From an uncultured Clostridia bacterium (lineage in GTDB: Bacteria > Bacillota > Clostridia > Oscillospirales > Ruminococcaceae), in NCBI GenBank assembly GCA_945873955.1, contig CAMCFA010000022.1:1-35783 (forward strand): 35,783 nt of DNA, in the 5' to 3' direction. A model generated the notes under the pieces. The model searched no databases. It saw only the letters and a list, made by a program, of their open reading frames with translations, and was not told the origin of the DNA. The position numbers and the translations under genes were made by a program. This document shows, piece after piece, positions 9,794 through 18,033 of this stretch (position 1 is its first letter; each line of letters starts with the position of its first letter).

Positions 9794-11182
9794 TTATCCG
9801 CAGATATCAACGATTGCGCAGGCGAACAGCACTGCGTCTTTCAGAAGCTCCTCCTCGGTAATGAACTCGTCGTTGCCGTGCATGTGGTAGTCGATGTCGC
9901 CGCGCTCCGCACCGAAAGCAACACCGCCCTCGACATCATGGACGTAAGTTCCGCCGCCGATAGCAATGCAGCGTCCCGGCTCGCCCTCGACGTCCTCGTA
10001 GACGCGCAGCAGCTTCTGCACGAACTCGCTGTCCTCCGGGACGTAATGCGGCTGTTCCTCCATGTTTTTGACGTAGCGAAGCCCCGCAGAATTCAGCGCC
10101 GCAGAAAGCCTGTTCACCACGTCGGGGAGCTCCGCAGTCACCGGATAGCGGATATCAATGCAGCCGGAGACTTTGCCATTTTTCATGCTGAACTTGCTGA
10201 AGGTGAGGGTCAGCGCCCCGGACTGCTCGTCGGAGAGCTTCAGCCCGGCGGAAGAACCGTTTGTTTCCCCGAACGGGAACTGCCGCTCCAGACCGCGGAG
10301 AATATCGCGCTGTGCGCCCTCCCCCAGCGGCAGGCGGTTCAGCGTTTCGATAAGCGCGGTGACTGCGTTGATACCTGTCTGCGGGGTTGAAGCGTGCGCC
10401 GACCTGCCGGAGCAGTGCAGCGTGATAAGCCCGTCATCACCGTAGTCTACCGTCAATACCGCCCCTGTGGAATTCGCAGGTATCGCAGCGCGTACTTGGT
10501 CACGGGTAAGTCCCCGTAGGACGGCTTCCGCCTTGTCCGGCACGGCGTTGGGGATACTCCCCCCGGTGAAGCTCACCACAGAGCCGCCGGAATACTCGCC
10601 CTCAATACTGGAGCGTATCATGCCCTTTTCAATGTTGATGACCGGGAAACTGCCGTCCGGGGTGAAAACCATAGGAGGGAGCGTGTGGCTGCGGCGGTAT
10701 ATTTCAAGGTCGCCGGAGCCGTTTTCCTCGTCCGTGCCGAACAGCAGCCTTACGCCCTTTTTCAGCGGGATACCCAGCTCCTTGACGCAGTAAAGCGCAT
10801 ACAGCGCCGCCGCGCAGGGTCCTTTGTCGTCGATAGTGCCCCTGCCTATCAGCTTGCCGTCGCGTCTGGTGAGCTGAAACGGAGGGTAAGTCCAGTTCAG
10901 CGGCTCGGCGGGAACAACGTCCAAGTGGCAGAGTATGCCAAGCTCGATATCGCCTGCGGGGCAGTAGTCCGCAGTACCCATCACGTCGTCATGGCAGTCT
11001 GTCACAAGACCGTGCTGTGCGCATATCTCCAGCATTTTATCCAGCGCACGCCGCGGCTCTGCGCCAAAGGGCGCGTCCTTTTCCGGCGCCCCTTTCACGC
11101 TGGGGATCTCCACCAGCTCCTTGACTGTGTTTACCAGTTCCTCCCGGTGGGAATAGATAAATTCCGTGATCTTCTGCTTCAT
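9794..11182 (-). CDS. pepV: M20 family dipeptidase, PepV/Sapep type
   Basis: A zinc-dependent cytoplasmic dipeptidase of 462 residues. The start at ATG 11182 is chosen over an upstream in-frame start because AAAGGAGG lies directly before it. The M20 metal and catalytic motifs are visible: H86-x-D88 in CHLDVVPA, D118 in GTIDDKGP, the general base and ligand pair E152/E153 in GTDEENGSGD, D176 in TPDGSFP, and a final His in YHMHGNDEF. The insertion between the halves carries SAHASTP, the dimer-contact His of the family. PepV-type enzymes cleave a broad range of dipeptides and support peptide nutrition. It is the last gene of the long minus-strand run, 52 bases downstream of recN. Confidence 0.92.
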   Translation of the reverse strand: MKQKITEFIYSHREELVNTVKELVEIPSVKGAPEKDAPFGAEPRRALDKMLEICAQHGLVTDCHDDVMGTADYCPAGDIELGILCHLDVVPAEPLNWTYPPFQLTRRDGKLIGRGTIDDKGPCAAALYALYCVKELGIPLKKGVRLLFGTDEENGSGDLEIYRRSHTLPPMVFTPDGSFPVINIEKGMIRSSIEGEYSGGSVVSFTGGSIPNAVPDKAEAVLRGLTRDQVRAAIPANSTGAVLTVDYGDDGLITLHCSGRSAHASTPQTGINAVTALIETLNRLPLGEGAQRDILRGLERQFPFGETNGSSAGLKLSDEQSGALTLTFSKFSMKNGKVSGCIDIRYPVTAELPDVVNRLSAALNSAGLRYVKNMEEQPHYVPEDSEFVQKLLRVYEDVEGEPGRCIAIGGGTYVHDVEGGVAFGAERGDIDYHMHGNDEFITEEELLKDAVLFACAIVDICG

Positions 11183-11234
11183 ACTGATCCTCCTTTGAGT
11201 CTTTGCCAACATATTCTGCACATATCTGCCGGAA

Positions 11235-12911
11235 TTATTCGGAGTCGGTTTCTGTGCCGCCCCGCCGCAGCATTTCTTCTGCGGCTTTCAGACCGTTTTC
11301 GGTCAGCCCGCCGTCCATGATACGCGCCAGCTCCTGCTTTCGCCCATCGAAATCCAACGGAATGATCCGGGTGTAGGTGCGGCTGTTTTCAGTCTGTTTT
11401 TCAATGAGGATATGTGTCTGCGCCAGCGCCGCTATCTGCGCCAGATGAGTTATGCATATTACCTGCCGCTTTTGGGCAGTTTCCGACAGCTTTATGCCGA
11501 CCTTTGCTGCGGTACGCCCGCTGATACCCGCGTCAACCTCATCAAAGATCATGGTGGGAATGTCGTCCCCCTCCGCCATGACGCTCTTTATCGCCAGCAT
11601 TACGCGGGAAAGCTCGCCGCCGCTGGCGGTCTTGTTGAGGGGCTTGGGTTCCTCGCCGGCGTTCGCGGAGATCAGTATCTCCACCTCGTCCATGCCGTTT
11701 ATCGTGATCTTATCCGGCGTTACCGCGAAGCTCAGCGTTACGTTCGGCATGTTGAGGAAGTTCAGCACCTCGCAGATCTCCTCAGACAGCCGCGCGGAGG
11801 CTTCTTTCCTCTTTTCGCTGATATGCTCCGCCATTTGCTTTACGCGTCCGGCAAGCTCGTGTTTTTCCTCCGAAAGCCGCTCTATCTCGACGTCCAGCCC
11901 GGAAAGCCCGGAAAGCTCCTGCTGACATTCTTCAAGGTAGTCCACAAGCTGGTCGGCGTCCATATTGTACTTGCGGCAGGCGTGCTTCATGGCGGAAACT
12001 CTGTCCTCGATATCCGCCTCGCGCTCCTCACTGTCGTCTGCCCGGAAAGCCAGCGAAGCCGCTTCGCTGCTGATGTCCTCCAGTTCCGGCAGAATCTCCT
12101 CCAGCCGGCTGAACAGCCCGTCCGCCTCCGGCAGCACCGCCCCGGCGGAGGCGAGCGCGTTCATGGACTCCCGCACCATATCAAGCGCGCCGGGAGATTC
12201 CTCGCCGTTTAGCAGGTTGTTCGCCGTGAACAGTGCCCCTTGTATCTTCGCGCGGCTGCGTATACGCGCCAGCTCCTCCTCCAGACGTTCGCCCTCGCCG
12301 TAGGTGAGATTCAGCTCGGAAAGCTCCTCAATTACGGTGGTGAGCTGTCCCGTGCGAAGTTCTCTGGTCTTGTTTTCCTCCTGCAATTCCCGCAGCTTCC
12401 GGGATATCCGTGAGAATCTGCGGAATTCGCCGCGGTATTCCTCCAGTTCCTGCGCCAGACCGCCGTAGCTGTCAAGTATCTGCCGCTGATTGTCGTTGTT
12501 CATAAGGATACGGTTTTCGTGCTGTCCGTGGATATCCACCAGAAGCTCCCCGACCTCCCTAAGCATTGCAGCGGTGGCAGCCCTGCCGTTGATACGGGCG
12601 CTGCTCTTGCCCTCGGCGGTTATCTCACGCATAAGCACAAGCTCGCCGTCCTCTGCGGAAAAGCCAAGCTCGGTCAGCTTTGACTTCACCCGGTCGGAGA
12701 TATCGTCAAACAGGGCAGAGATCACCGCCTTAGGAGCGCCGCTGCGGACGATATCCTTAGTCGTCCTGCCGCCGAGAACGGCGTTTATTCCGCCGATGAT
12801 CACACTTTTGCCTGCGCCGGTCTCGCCGGTGAATACATTGAAATTACTCCCCAGCTCCACCGAGGCTTTTTCGATCACCGCAAGATTTTCAATTGAAAGC
12901 TCTCGTAACAA
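11235..12911 (-). CDS. recN: DNA repair ATPase RecN
   Basis: An SMC-like protein recruited to double-strand breaks, 558 residues, near the family norm. The N-terminus MLRELSIENLAVIEKA is typical and Walker A is FTGETGAGKS (about residues 28-37). A long Glu/Arg-rich coiled coil follows (about 150-340), then the C-terminal signature TASGGELSRVMLA and Walker B TMIFDEVDAGISG. The gene starts with TTG at 12911, with AAGGAG eight bases upstream overlapping the argR stop. A nearby ATG in another frame gives only nine codons. Coupling argR-recN is the usual arrangement in Firmicutes. Confidence 0.96.
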   Translation of the reverse strand: MLRELSIENLAVIEKASVELGSNFNVFTGETGAGKSVIIGGINAVLGGRTTKDIVRSGAPKAVISALFDDISDRVKSKLTELGFSAEDGELVLMREITAEGKSSARINGRAATAAMLREVGELLVDIHGQHENRILMNNDNQRQILDSYGGLAQELEEYRGEFRRFSRISRKLRELQEENKTRELRTGQLTTVIEELSELNLTYGEGERLEEELARIRSRAKIQGALFTANNLLNGEESPGALDMVRESMNALASAGAVLPEADGLFSRLEEILPELEDISSEAASLAFRADDSEEREADIEDRVSAMKHACRKYNMDADQLVDYLEECQQELSGLSGLDVEIERLSEEKHELAGRVKQMAEHISEKRKEASARLSEEICEVLNFLNMPNVTLSFAVTPDKITINGMDEVEILISANAGEEPKPLNKTASGGELSRVMLAIKSVMAEGDDIPTMIFDEVDAGISGRTAAKVGIKLSETAQKRQVICITHLAQIAALAQTHILIEKQTENSRTYTRIIPLDFDGRKQELARIMDGGLTENGLKAAEEMLRRGGTETDSE

Positions 12912-12923
12912 ACGACATTCTCC

Positions 12924-13370
12924 TTATCTGGTCATCATCTTTCTGAGCAGCTCCAAAAGCTGCACAGCGTGGTTTTCCGTCCGGGTCAGCACGAATATCG
13001 TATCGTCCCCGGCGATAGTTCCCACCACAAAGCCGAAATCCTGCTCGTCCAGCACCACGCAGGCGGCGTTGGCAAGCCCGGAACGGCACTTTATCACCAC
13101 GGTATTCATGGCGTAATCCAGCGACAGCACCGCCTGCGCGAATACGCTGCTGTACCCCGGCGGGTTCTCGCATTCCGGGGAGTAGTAGCAGTTCACGCCG
13201 TCCTCGGACAGCCCCTTGCGTATTTTCAGCTCCCGCATATCGCGGGAGATCGTTGCCTGTGTCGTGGGGCAGCCCGCCTTCCGCAGACGCTCGCCTAGCT
13301 GCTCCTGCGTTTCCACCTCCTGCGAGGAAATTATTTTCAGTATCGTGCGCTGCCGCTGTTTCTTGTCCAT
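12924..13370 (-). CDS. argR: Arginine repressor ArgR/AhrC
   Basis: A hexameric arginine-responsive transcription factor of 148 residues. Residues about 1-70 form the winged helix (QEELxxxLxxxGxxxTQATISRDxxEL pattern: QEQLGERLRKAGCPTTQATI then SRDMRELKI). The C-terminal oligomerisation and arginine-binding domain ends with GTIAGDDTIFV, whose Asp pair contacts arginine. It represses arginine synthesis and activates catabolism elsewhere in the genome; no arginine genes are in this window. The Shine-Dalgarno is GAGG. It sits 13 bases after the AlkZ-like gene and 12 bases before recN. Confidence 0.96.
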   Translation of the reverse strand: MDKKQRQRTILKIISSQEVETQEQLGERLRKAGCPTTQATISRDMRELKIRKGLSEDGVNCYYSPECENPPGYSSVFAQAVLSLDYAMNTVVIKCRSGLANAACVVLDEQDFGFVVGTIAGDDTIFVLTRTENHAVQLLELLRKMMTR

Positions 13371-13382
13371 GTTTTACCTCGT

Positions 13383-14066
13383 TCAGCCGTAAATGAACTT
13401 TTTGATCTTCCGCTCCTGCGCTCCGGGATTGAGCTGAAGCACCCGCGCATGAATCTTCTCCGCAGCCTCCTGCGGGTCGATATCCGGGAACTCGTCGGTG
13501 TGCCAGAACTCCTCCGGAGTGCAGAACACCGTGCTGCTCCAGCCGTATGCTTCGCCGAATTTGTTCAGCTTCTGAGCCCTGCCGCATATTGTAAGGAACA
13601 TGCTCATCTGAAGCTTGGTCATTGCCTTTTCAATCTGCGCGGAGGTCTCGCCGTGAATCCCCGCAAGCTGCTTGATGTTGTGCATTGCGACCCTGCCGTT
13701 TTCCGCGGCGGCGTTGTATATCCTCCGGGCGAGGTCGGAAACCAGCCCGTCCTGCCACGCTTCCTCGAATGTCCTGCCTTTACGCCGCACCGACAGAAAA
13801 TACGGGTACCACTCCTCGGTTATGTAGCCGCTGCTGCGGAAAAATACCTTTGCGTAGGCGATGTCGCTGCGCTCCTCAAGTACGCGCATACGCCATTCCC
13901 ACGGGTCGGTGGAGGGTTCGCCGGTGTGCCAGCGTACAGGTGTGTCCGCGGGCTGCTGCGTCCAGTCGAACGGGACTATCGCGTATATTCCCTTGTCGCT
14001 GCCGCCGCCGAGGGAGAAGCCGCTTTTCAGCAGCTCAGCGCAGAAATCTTCATAATTTTGTACCAT
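13383..14066 (-). CDS. AlkZ-related winged-helix protein
   Basis: A 227-residue soluble protein. The pattern VFFRSSGYITEEWYPYFL near the middle, and a C-terminal part that reads like winged helices (HNIKQLAGIHGETSAQIEKA, then LNKFGEAYGWSS), remind me of proteins annotated as AlkZ-related, a short relative of the HTH_42/AlkZ DNA glycosylases that excise crosslinks. The QxQ catalytic motif of true AlkZ/AlkX glycosylases is not evident, so glycosylase activity should not be assumed. The start follows GGAGAG. It begins three bases after the toroid-protein gene and ends 13 bases before argR. The position beside recN is suggestive of a repair role, but the family call rests on memory. Confidence 0.6.
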   Translation of the reverse strand: MVQNYEDFCAELLKSGFSLGGGSDKGIYAIVPFDWTQQPADTPVRWHTGEPSTDPWEWRMRVLEERSDIAYAKVFFRSSGYITEEWYPYFLSVRRKGRTFEEAWQDGLVSDLARRIYNAAAENGRVAMHNIKQLAGIHGETSAQIEKAMTKLQMSMFLTICGRAQKLNKFGEAYGWSSTVFCTPEEFWHTDEFPDIDPQEAAEKIHARVLQLNPGAQERKIKKFIYG

Positions 14067-14069
14067 AGC

Positions 14070-15011
14070 TTACTCTCCAAATTCCGCGAGAAAACGCATA
14101 TTTGTGATGATGAACCGCGCCTTCCACCAGTTCGCCGCCAGCGCGAATTCCTGATAATCCGTGTACCACTGCCATGTCACCGGGAACGATCCGTCCTGGA
14201 GCTGACTGCGCCGTATCAGCGCACATTCCTCCGAGCAGAGTTCCTCGTTGCCCGGATAGAACAGGCTGTCCCGGCTTTTTATATAGTCGGAGGGCTTCGG
14301 GACGTACTCCGTTGCCCAGCGTTTGGGCTCACGGCAGATCTCCGCCGCGGAACGGCTCAACAGAGCGCTTTTCAGCGAGTGGAGGTCAAACTGCTCCGCG
14401 CCGGCTTCCGTGAGGTAATGATACAGCATTTCAAAGCAGCCGGTGACGTGTGGCTCCGGCGGGAATTTGCCGCCGGTGATGAATTCAATCGCGCTTTTTG
14501 CAATCTTTTCAGCCTTACAGTAGAGGTCGCTCCCCGGCTCTGCATAGCGCAGCGCGAAGCCCGCAAGTCCCGCCGTGGGGTTGTAGGGCAGGGGATCGTC
14601 CTCCGGCTTTCTGTTCGGGTCGAAGCTCCACCATACGGCGTGCGGGAATTCGTTGTTGGTCGGCACAGCCGTCAGCCACTGCCCGGTCTGTTGGCTGAAG
14701 TCCGCTCCGCTAGCGAGATACCGCAGTATACCCTTCACTATCGGGTGCGAGCCGTCGTTGAAGCCGATCTCCCGCAGAACGCCGCAGGCGGTGAGGGTCT
14801 GTATCGGCGAGGAATTCGGGTTCATGCAGTCGCATTCCAGACCCCAGCCGAAGCCGCCGTCCGGGTTCTGGAACGCCGCCAGCGCCGCCAGAACCTCCTC
14901 GCTGCTGCCGCCGCAGAAATAAAAGCGCCATACCGCCATGTCGAGCGGGCGGGCATTCCGCATGATGAAGCGCTCCGCCAGACGGAATTCCTTTGTTTCT
15001 CTGATGTTCAT
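14070..15011 (-). CDS. Prenyltransferase/squalene-cyclase-like alpha/alpha-toroid protein
   Basis: A 313-residue soluble protein with repeats like those of the terpenoid cyclase/protein prenyltransferase alpha/alpha toroid: FQNPDGGFGWGLE near residue 55 is a typical QW-like repeat, and a second is SQLQDGSFPVTWQW near 275. No DxDD or DDxxD acid motif is evident, so I do not call it a terpene cyclase. Small stand-alone toroid proteins of this kind occur in Clostridia with no assigned function. Ribosome binding site is GGAGGAG at eight bases. The gene sits between the frameshifted DUF3788 gene and the AlkZ-like gene, inside a normally conserved nadK-argR interval. Fold is fairly clear, function unknown. 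Confidence 0.65.
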   Translation of the reverse strand: MNIRETKEFRLAERFIMRNARPLDMAVWRFYFCGGSSEEVLAALAAFQNPDGGFGWGLECDCMNPNSSPIQTLTACGVLREIGFNDGSHPIVKGILRYLASGADFSQQTGQWLTAVPTNNEFPHAVWWSFDPNRKPEDDPLPYNPTAGLAGFALRYAEPGSDLYCKAEKIAKSAIEFITGGKFPPEPHVTGCFEMLYHYLTEAGAEQFDLHSLKSALLSRSAAEICREPKRWATEYVPKPSDYIKSRDSLFYPGNEELCSEECALIRRSQLQDGSFPVTWQWYTDYQEFALAANWWKARFIITNMRFLAEFGE

Positions 15012-15061
15012 AATAATACTCCTCCGTTTTTTTCGTGCGCATGGTGCGCCAAGAGTATCAT

Positions 15062-15090
15062 AGCATACAATTTCGGATTTGTATTGTAAA
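15062..15090 (-). promoter_or_regulatory. Possible internal promoter ahead of the toroid-argR-recN genes
   Basis: On the minus strand TTTACA (15090-15085) and TATGCT (15067-15062) are separated by 17 bases. The site lies in the only gap over 100 bases in the long operon, 51 bases before the next start codon. Four of six -10 bases match, so the call is tentative. Confidence 0.4.
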
Positions 15091-15119
15091 AATCGGTCAA
15101 TAAGCCCGGCTGCCGCGCT

Positions 15120-15523
15120 TTATTTTCTGTTCGGCTTTCTTTTGATCCTCAGCATTTTAATGATATCGTCGAACGATAAGTTCTCGTCGATCGGTATCCA
15201 GAGCCACTTGCCGTCATGCAGGGATTCTGTCGCGTCATATAAATCAAGCAGCGCTCCTGCATAGCCGGATCTTTCGGCTTCAAATTTCTCGCGCTCGGCT
15301 CTGCCCATTACTATCAGAAGATTCGCGGTGTCGGGCTTCGCATAAAACGCGCACAGCGTCTTGCTGCCTCTGCGGTATTTATACTCATACGTCCAATCGC
15401 CGAAGCCCTTGTTCCATATTCTGTCTACGTCATAGAGCAGGTCGATACGCTCTGTAAGTCTGTTCCAGAGTCCCAGCTGCTCCCTATCAGCTTTTCAAGG
15501 TCATGAGTTGTTGGTGTTTCCAT
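15120..15523 (-). pseudogene. DUF3788-type gene broken by a one-base frameshift
   Basis: The only long uninterrupted frame here is 62 codons from 15308, but the upstream DNA clearly belongs to the same gene. From ATG 15523 (AGGAG seven to eight bases upstream) the frame reads METPTTHDLEKLIG, then goes out of phase. From about 15480 the other frame gives QLGLWNRLTERIDLLYD... and runs without a break into the C-terminal part (GRAEREKFEAERSGYAG...DGKWLWIP). Inserting one base in the GGG run at 15482-15484 (CCC on the plus strand) restores 134 codons plus stop. The product resembles the DUF3788 family, small proteins of unknown function. Either a recent mutation or a sequencing error at a homopolymer. 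The gene starts 15 bases after the AraC gene. Confidence 0.75.
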
Positions 15524-15537
15524 GTCTGTGTCTCCTG

Positions 15538-16386
15538 TCATGTGCCGGAATTACCGCCCCGCGCCAGCTCCAGCGCCGCTTGCGGGGTCATAAGGTGCCG
15601 CCGCTTGAAGTCGTGCAGCAGGTGCGGCTGGTCGTAGTAGCCGTATTTCTCCACCGCGTCAAGCGCTGAAAAGCTCCCGGTGCGGAGCATTTCCTGCCAC
15701 AAAAGCTGGTAGCGGATAACCGACATCACCGCCTTCGGGGAAGCGCCGACATTGCTGTTGAACAGCCGCTGAAGCCGTTTTGCAGAGCAGCCGGTATGAA
15801 TCGACAGGTCAGCCGCCGTGACCCGCCCGCAGCGTGAAACTATAAATTCCAGCGCGTTCATGAGGTTATCCTCCGGCTGGCGAAGCATTCCCCGGAGAAG
15901 CAGCCTCTCTGCGAAGTCCGCGTTTTCCCGCAGAGTAAGCCCGCGCCTTAGAAACTCTGTCATATTCCGGACGAACCCCGGAAACAACGCCGCTGCTTCT
16001 ATCCCGCGCCCGGCGCTCCCGGAGAGTGCGTCTGATGTGAAAGACCCCGCCGCCCAGAGGTAGAACCTCACCGCGAAGGTCACGGACATTCCGCCCGAAA
16101 AAGCGGAAGAGCCGCTGTTCCAGCCGTTTTCGTCCAGCCCGCAGAAGTACGCTGAAATGCTGTCTTTCGTTAAGTCCCCGCGGAAAATGATGTCCATGCA
16201 GCCGTCCGGTATTACCAGCGATTTGCCGGTGGAGGGCGGCTCCGGGGAAGTCACCGGGCGGACAGTCCCCCAGAAGCAGCGGACATAGGGCTTCAACGCC
16301 GCGCAGGGCGGCAGTTCACAGTAGTAAAGGCTGTTCATCAGCGGCTGCGCCGTGGCGGGGGAGAAGTGGTCGGAAAGGTCGTACAT
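15538..16386 (-). CDS. AraC-family transcription regulator with a DUF6597-like N-terminus
   Basis: A 282-residue regulator. The N-terminal half (LKPYVRCFWGTV..., VIPDGCMDIIFR) matches the ligand-sensor type I know as DUF6597. The C-terminal half (about 170-275) is a two-helix-turn-helix AraC domain, with TAADLSIHTGCSAKRLQRLF as the first motif and GYYDQPHLLHDFKRRHLMTP as the second, the region that makes most base contacts. The start lies two bases after the nadK stop and has no clear Shine-Dalgarno, so translation is probably coupled. Its target is not apparent; the adjoining DUF3788 gene is the simplest candidate. Confidence 0.85.
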   Translation of the reverse strand: MYDLSDHFSPATAQPLMNSLYYCELPPCAALKPYVRCFWGTVRPVTSPEPPSTGKSLVIPDGCMDIIFRGDLTKDSISAYFCGLDENGWNSGSSAFSGGMSVTFAVRFYLWAAGSFTSDALSGSAGRGIEAAALFPGFVRNMTEFLRRGLTLRENADFAERLLLRGMLRQPEDNLMNALEFIVSRCGRVTAADLSIHTGCSAKRLQRLFNSNVGASPKAVMSVIRYQLLWQEMLRTGSFSALDAVEKYGYYDQPHLLHDFKRRHLMTPQAALELARGGNSGT

Positions 16387-16388
16387 GG

Positions 16389-17249
16389 CTATTTCAGCGG
16401 CTGCATGAGCTTGCGGTTCACCGAGCCGAAGAACCCCTCGCCGGTTTCAATCAGCATTAGCTCCGGCTTGGCAATGCGCATTATGAGCAGGTCGCCCTCG
16501 TCGAACTGATAGCCGCTGTCGCCGTCAAAGCTGATAGTCACCCGGCTGTCCTGGTAGGAGTTAACACGCAGCGTGACCTCGCTTTCCGCCGAGAATATCG
16601 TCGGGCGGGAGAACAGCGAGTGCGGGCAGAGCGCCGTGTATTCAATGCAGCGCATGGAGGGGTCGATTATCGGGCCGCCCGCCGAGAGGGAATACGCCGT
16701 CGAGCCGGTCGGAGTGCTGAATATCGCGCCGTCCGCCCTCAGCCGTGAAACCTCGACGTCGCCGCAGTAGACGCAGAATTCCGGCAGCTTTGACTTGCTG
16801 TCACGGGACACCACCACGTCGTTCAGCGTGTTCTGCCGCAGAGTTTCCCCGCTGCGGTAGCGCACCTCCGCTTCCATGAGCATACGGCGGCTTACGCGGA
16901 ATTCGCTGCTGATTATCTCCGGGATACGGCTTATCTCCGACGGTTCAAGGTTCGCCATGAATCCAAGCCGCCCGGTGTTCACCCCAAGCAGAGGTATCCC
17001 CCAGACCGCCGCCAGCTTGCCGTGGGAGATTATAGATCCGTCACCGCCGACGGTTATCATGCAAAGGCAGTCAGAGCCGTTTTCCAGCGACTGCGCCCCG
17101 CGAAGTCCGGAGATGCCGCCGTCGTCATATTTCAGAGAAAACGGCGTTATTCCCGAGGCGCGAAGCTCCTCGCATATTTCCTCCGCAATGCGCACGGAGT
17201 TCTCGTCCATGCGGTTGTATGAAACTATAACCTTTTCACCGTTGCCCAT
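16389..17249 (-). CDS. nadK: NAD kinase
   Basis: Phosphorylates NAD to NADP using ATP or polyphosphate in the cytoplasm. The 286 residues carry the expected motifs: the GGDGS loop in TVGGDGSIISHGK with its catalytic Asp, NDVVVSRDSKSK for NAD binding, and DGAIFSTPTGSTAYSLSAGGPI for the second conserved block. The ribosome binding site GGGAGG is strong. It follows tlyA by 17 bases, the standard tlyA-nadK-argR-recN order of Clostridia, except that four accessory genes follow here before argR. Confidence 0.97.
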   Translation of the reverse strand: MGNGEKVIVSYNRMDENSVRIAEEICEELRASGITPFSLKYDDGGISGLRGAQSLENGSDCLCMITVGGDGSIISHGKLAAVWGIPLLGVNTGRLGFMANLEPSEISRIPEIISSEFRVSRRMLMEAEVRYRSGETLRQNTLNDVVVSRDSKSKLPEFCVYCGDVEVSRLRADGAIFSTPTGSTAYSLSAGGPIIDPSMRCIEYTALCPHSLFSRPTIFSAESEVTLRVNSYQDSRVTISFDGDSGYQFDEGDLLIMRIAKPELMLIETGEGFFGSVNRKLMQPLK

Positions 17250-17266
17250 AATTACCTCCCTGCCCG

Positions 17267-17980
17267 TCAGGGCTTTTTAAGGTACATCAGATATTCCACA
17301 TTTCCGTCGCCGCCGGTTATCGGGGAGGGCGTCGTCCCTGCGACTTCAAAGCCGCACCCCTCTGCGAAGCTCACAAGCTCGTCCCGTATTTTAATCCGCA
17401 CCCGTTCGTCCCGTACAATGCCGTTTTTGTTCAGTGCGGACTTCCCGGCTTCAAACTGCGGCTTTATCAGCACCGCCGCAGTACCGCCGTTTTTCAGCAG
17501 CCGGTGAATATGAGGGAGTATCAGCTTCAATGAGATGAAAGAAACGTCCGTGCCGATAAAATCCGCCTGCGTCAGCTCTGCCGTGCGGATATCCGTCTGC
17601 TCCATTGAAACCACCCGCGGGTCGGCGCGAAGGCTGTCCGCAAGCTGGTCAGTGCCGACGTCCACAGCATACACCTTAGCCGCGCCGTGCTGGAGCATAC
17701 AGTCGGTGAAGCCCCCGGTGGACGCGCCGATATCAATGCACTCCGCCCCGGCGAGGTCAATGCCGAAGCGCTCCAGAGCCGCCTCCAGCTTCAACCCGCC
17801 CCTGCCGACATAGCGAAGCTGCTCCCCGGTTATCTCCACCCGGTCAGAGTCGCCCACCTCCGCGGAGGGCTTGCCGCAGGGCTTTCCGTTCACCGAAACG
17901 CCCCCAGACTTTATCAGAGCCTGCGCCGCCGTCCGGCTTTTGCAGAGATTTTTTTCAGTAAGATAAACGTCAAGACGCAA
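17267..17980 (-). CDS. tlyA: TlyA-family rRNA 2'-O-methyltransferase
   Basis: A 237-residue protein with an N-terminal S4 RNA-binding domain (MRLDVYLTEKNLCKSR..., about 1-60) and an FtsJ-like SAM methyltransferase domain. The latter shows YVGRGGLKLEAAL, the SAM-binding DIGASTGGFTDCML and the DVSFISLKL motif. TlyA of mycobacteria methylates 16S and 23S rRNA; many Firmicutes homologues are annotated haemolysin A without proof. I choose TTG at 17980 because GGAGG lies seven bases before it and the protein then begins at the family's usual RLDVYL. An ATG at 18055 would overlap dxs and add 25 unlikely residues. Confidence 0.93.
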   Translation of the reverse strand: MRLDVYLTEKNLCKSRTAAQALIKSGGVSVNGKPCGKPSAEVGDSDRVEITGEQLRYVGRGGLKLEAALERFGIDLAGAECIDIGASTGGFTDCMLQHGAAKVYAVDVGTDQLADSLRADPRVVSMEQTDIRTAELTQADFIGTDVSFISLKLILPHIHRLLKNGGTAAVLIKPQFEAGKSALNKNGIVRDERVRIKIRDELVSFAEGCGFEVAGTTPSPITGGDGNVEYLMYLKKP

Positions 17981-18033
17981 TTTGTGTCCTCCAATGACAT
18001 TTATATTCGGCAGGGTAGGGGAGCGATCAAGTT

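Noticed and set aside
13449-15089. A 546-codon plus-strand frame opposite the AlkZ-like and toroid genes
   Set aside because: It is antisense to two genes with good starts and family-like sequence, and its own translation is rich in Arg, Ala and Val with no recognisable motif. Such shadows are expected in G/C-rich coding DNA.
15120-15308. A separate 62-residue gene
   Set aside because: Upstream DNA continues the same protein to ATG 15523 once a single base is restored, so it is the tail of a broken longer gene.
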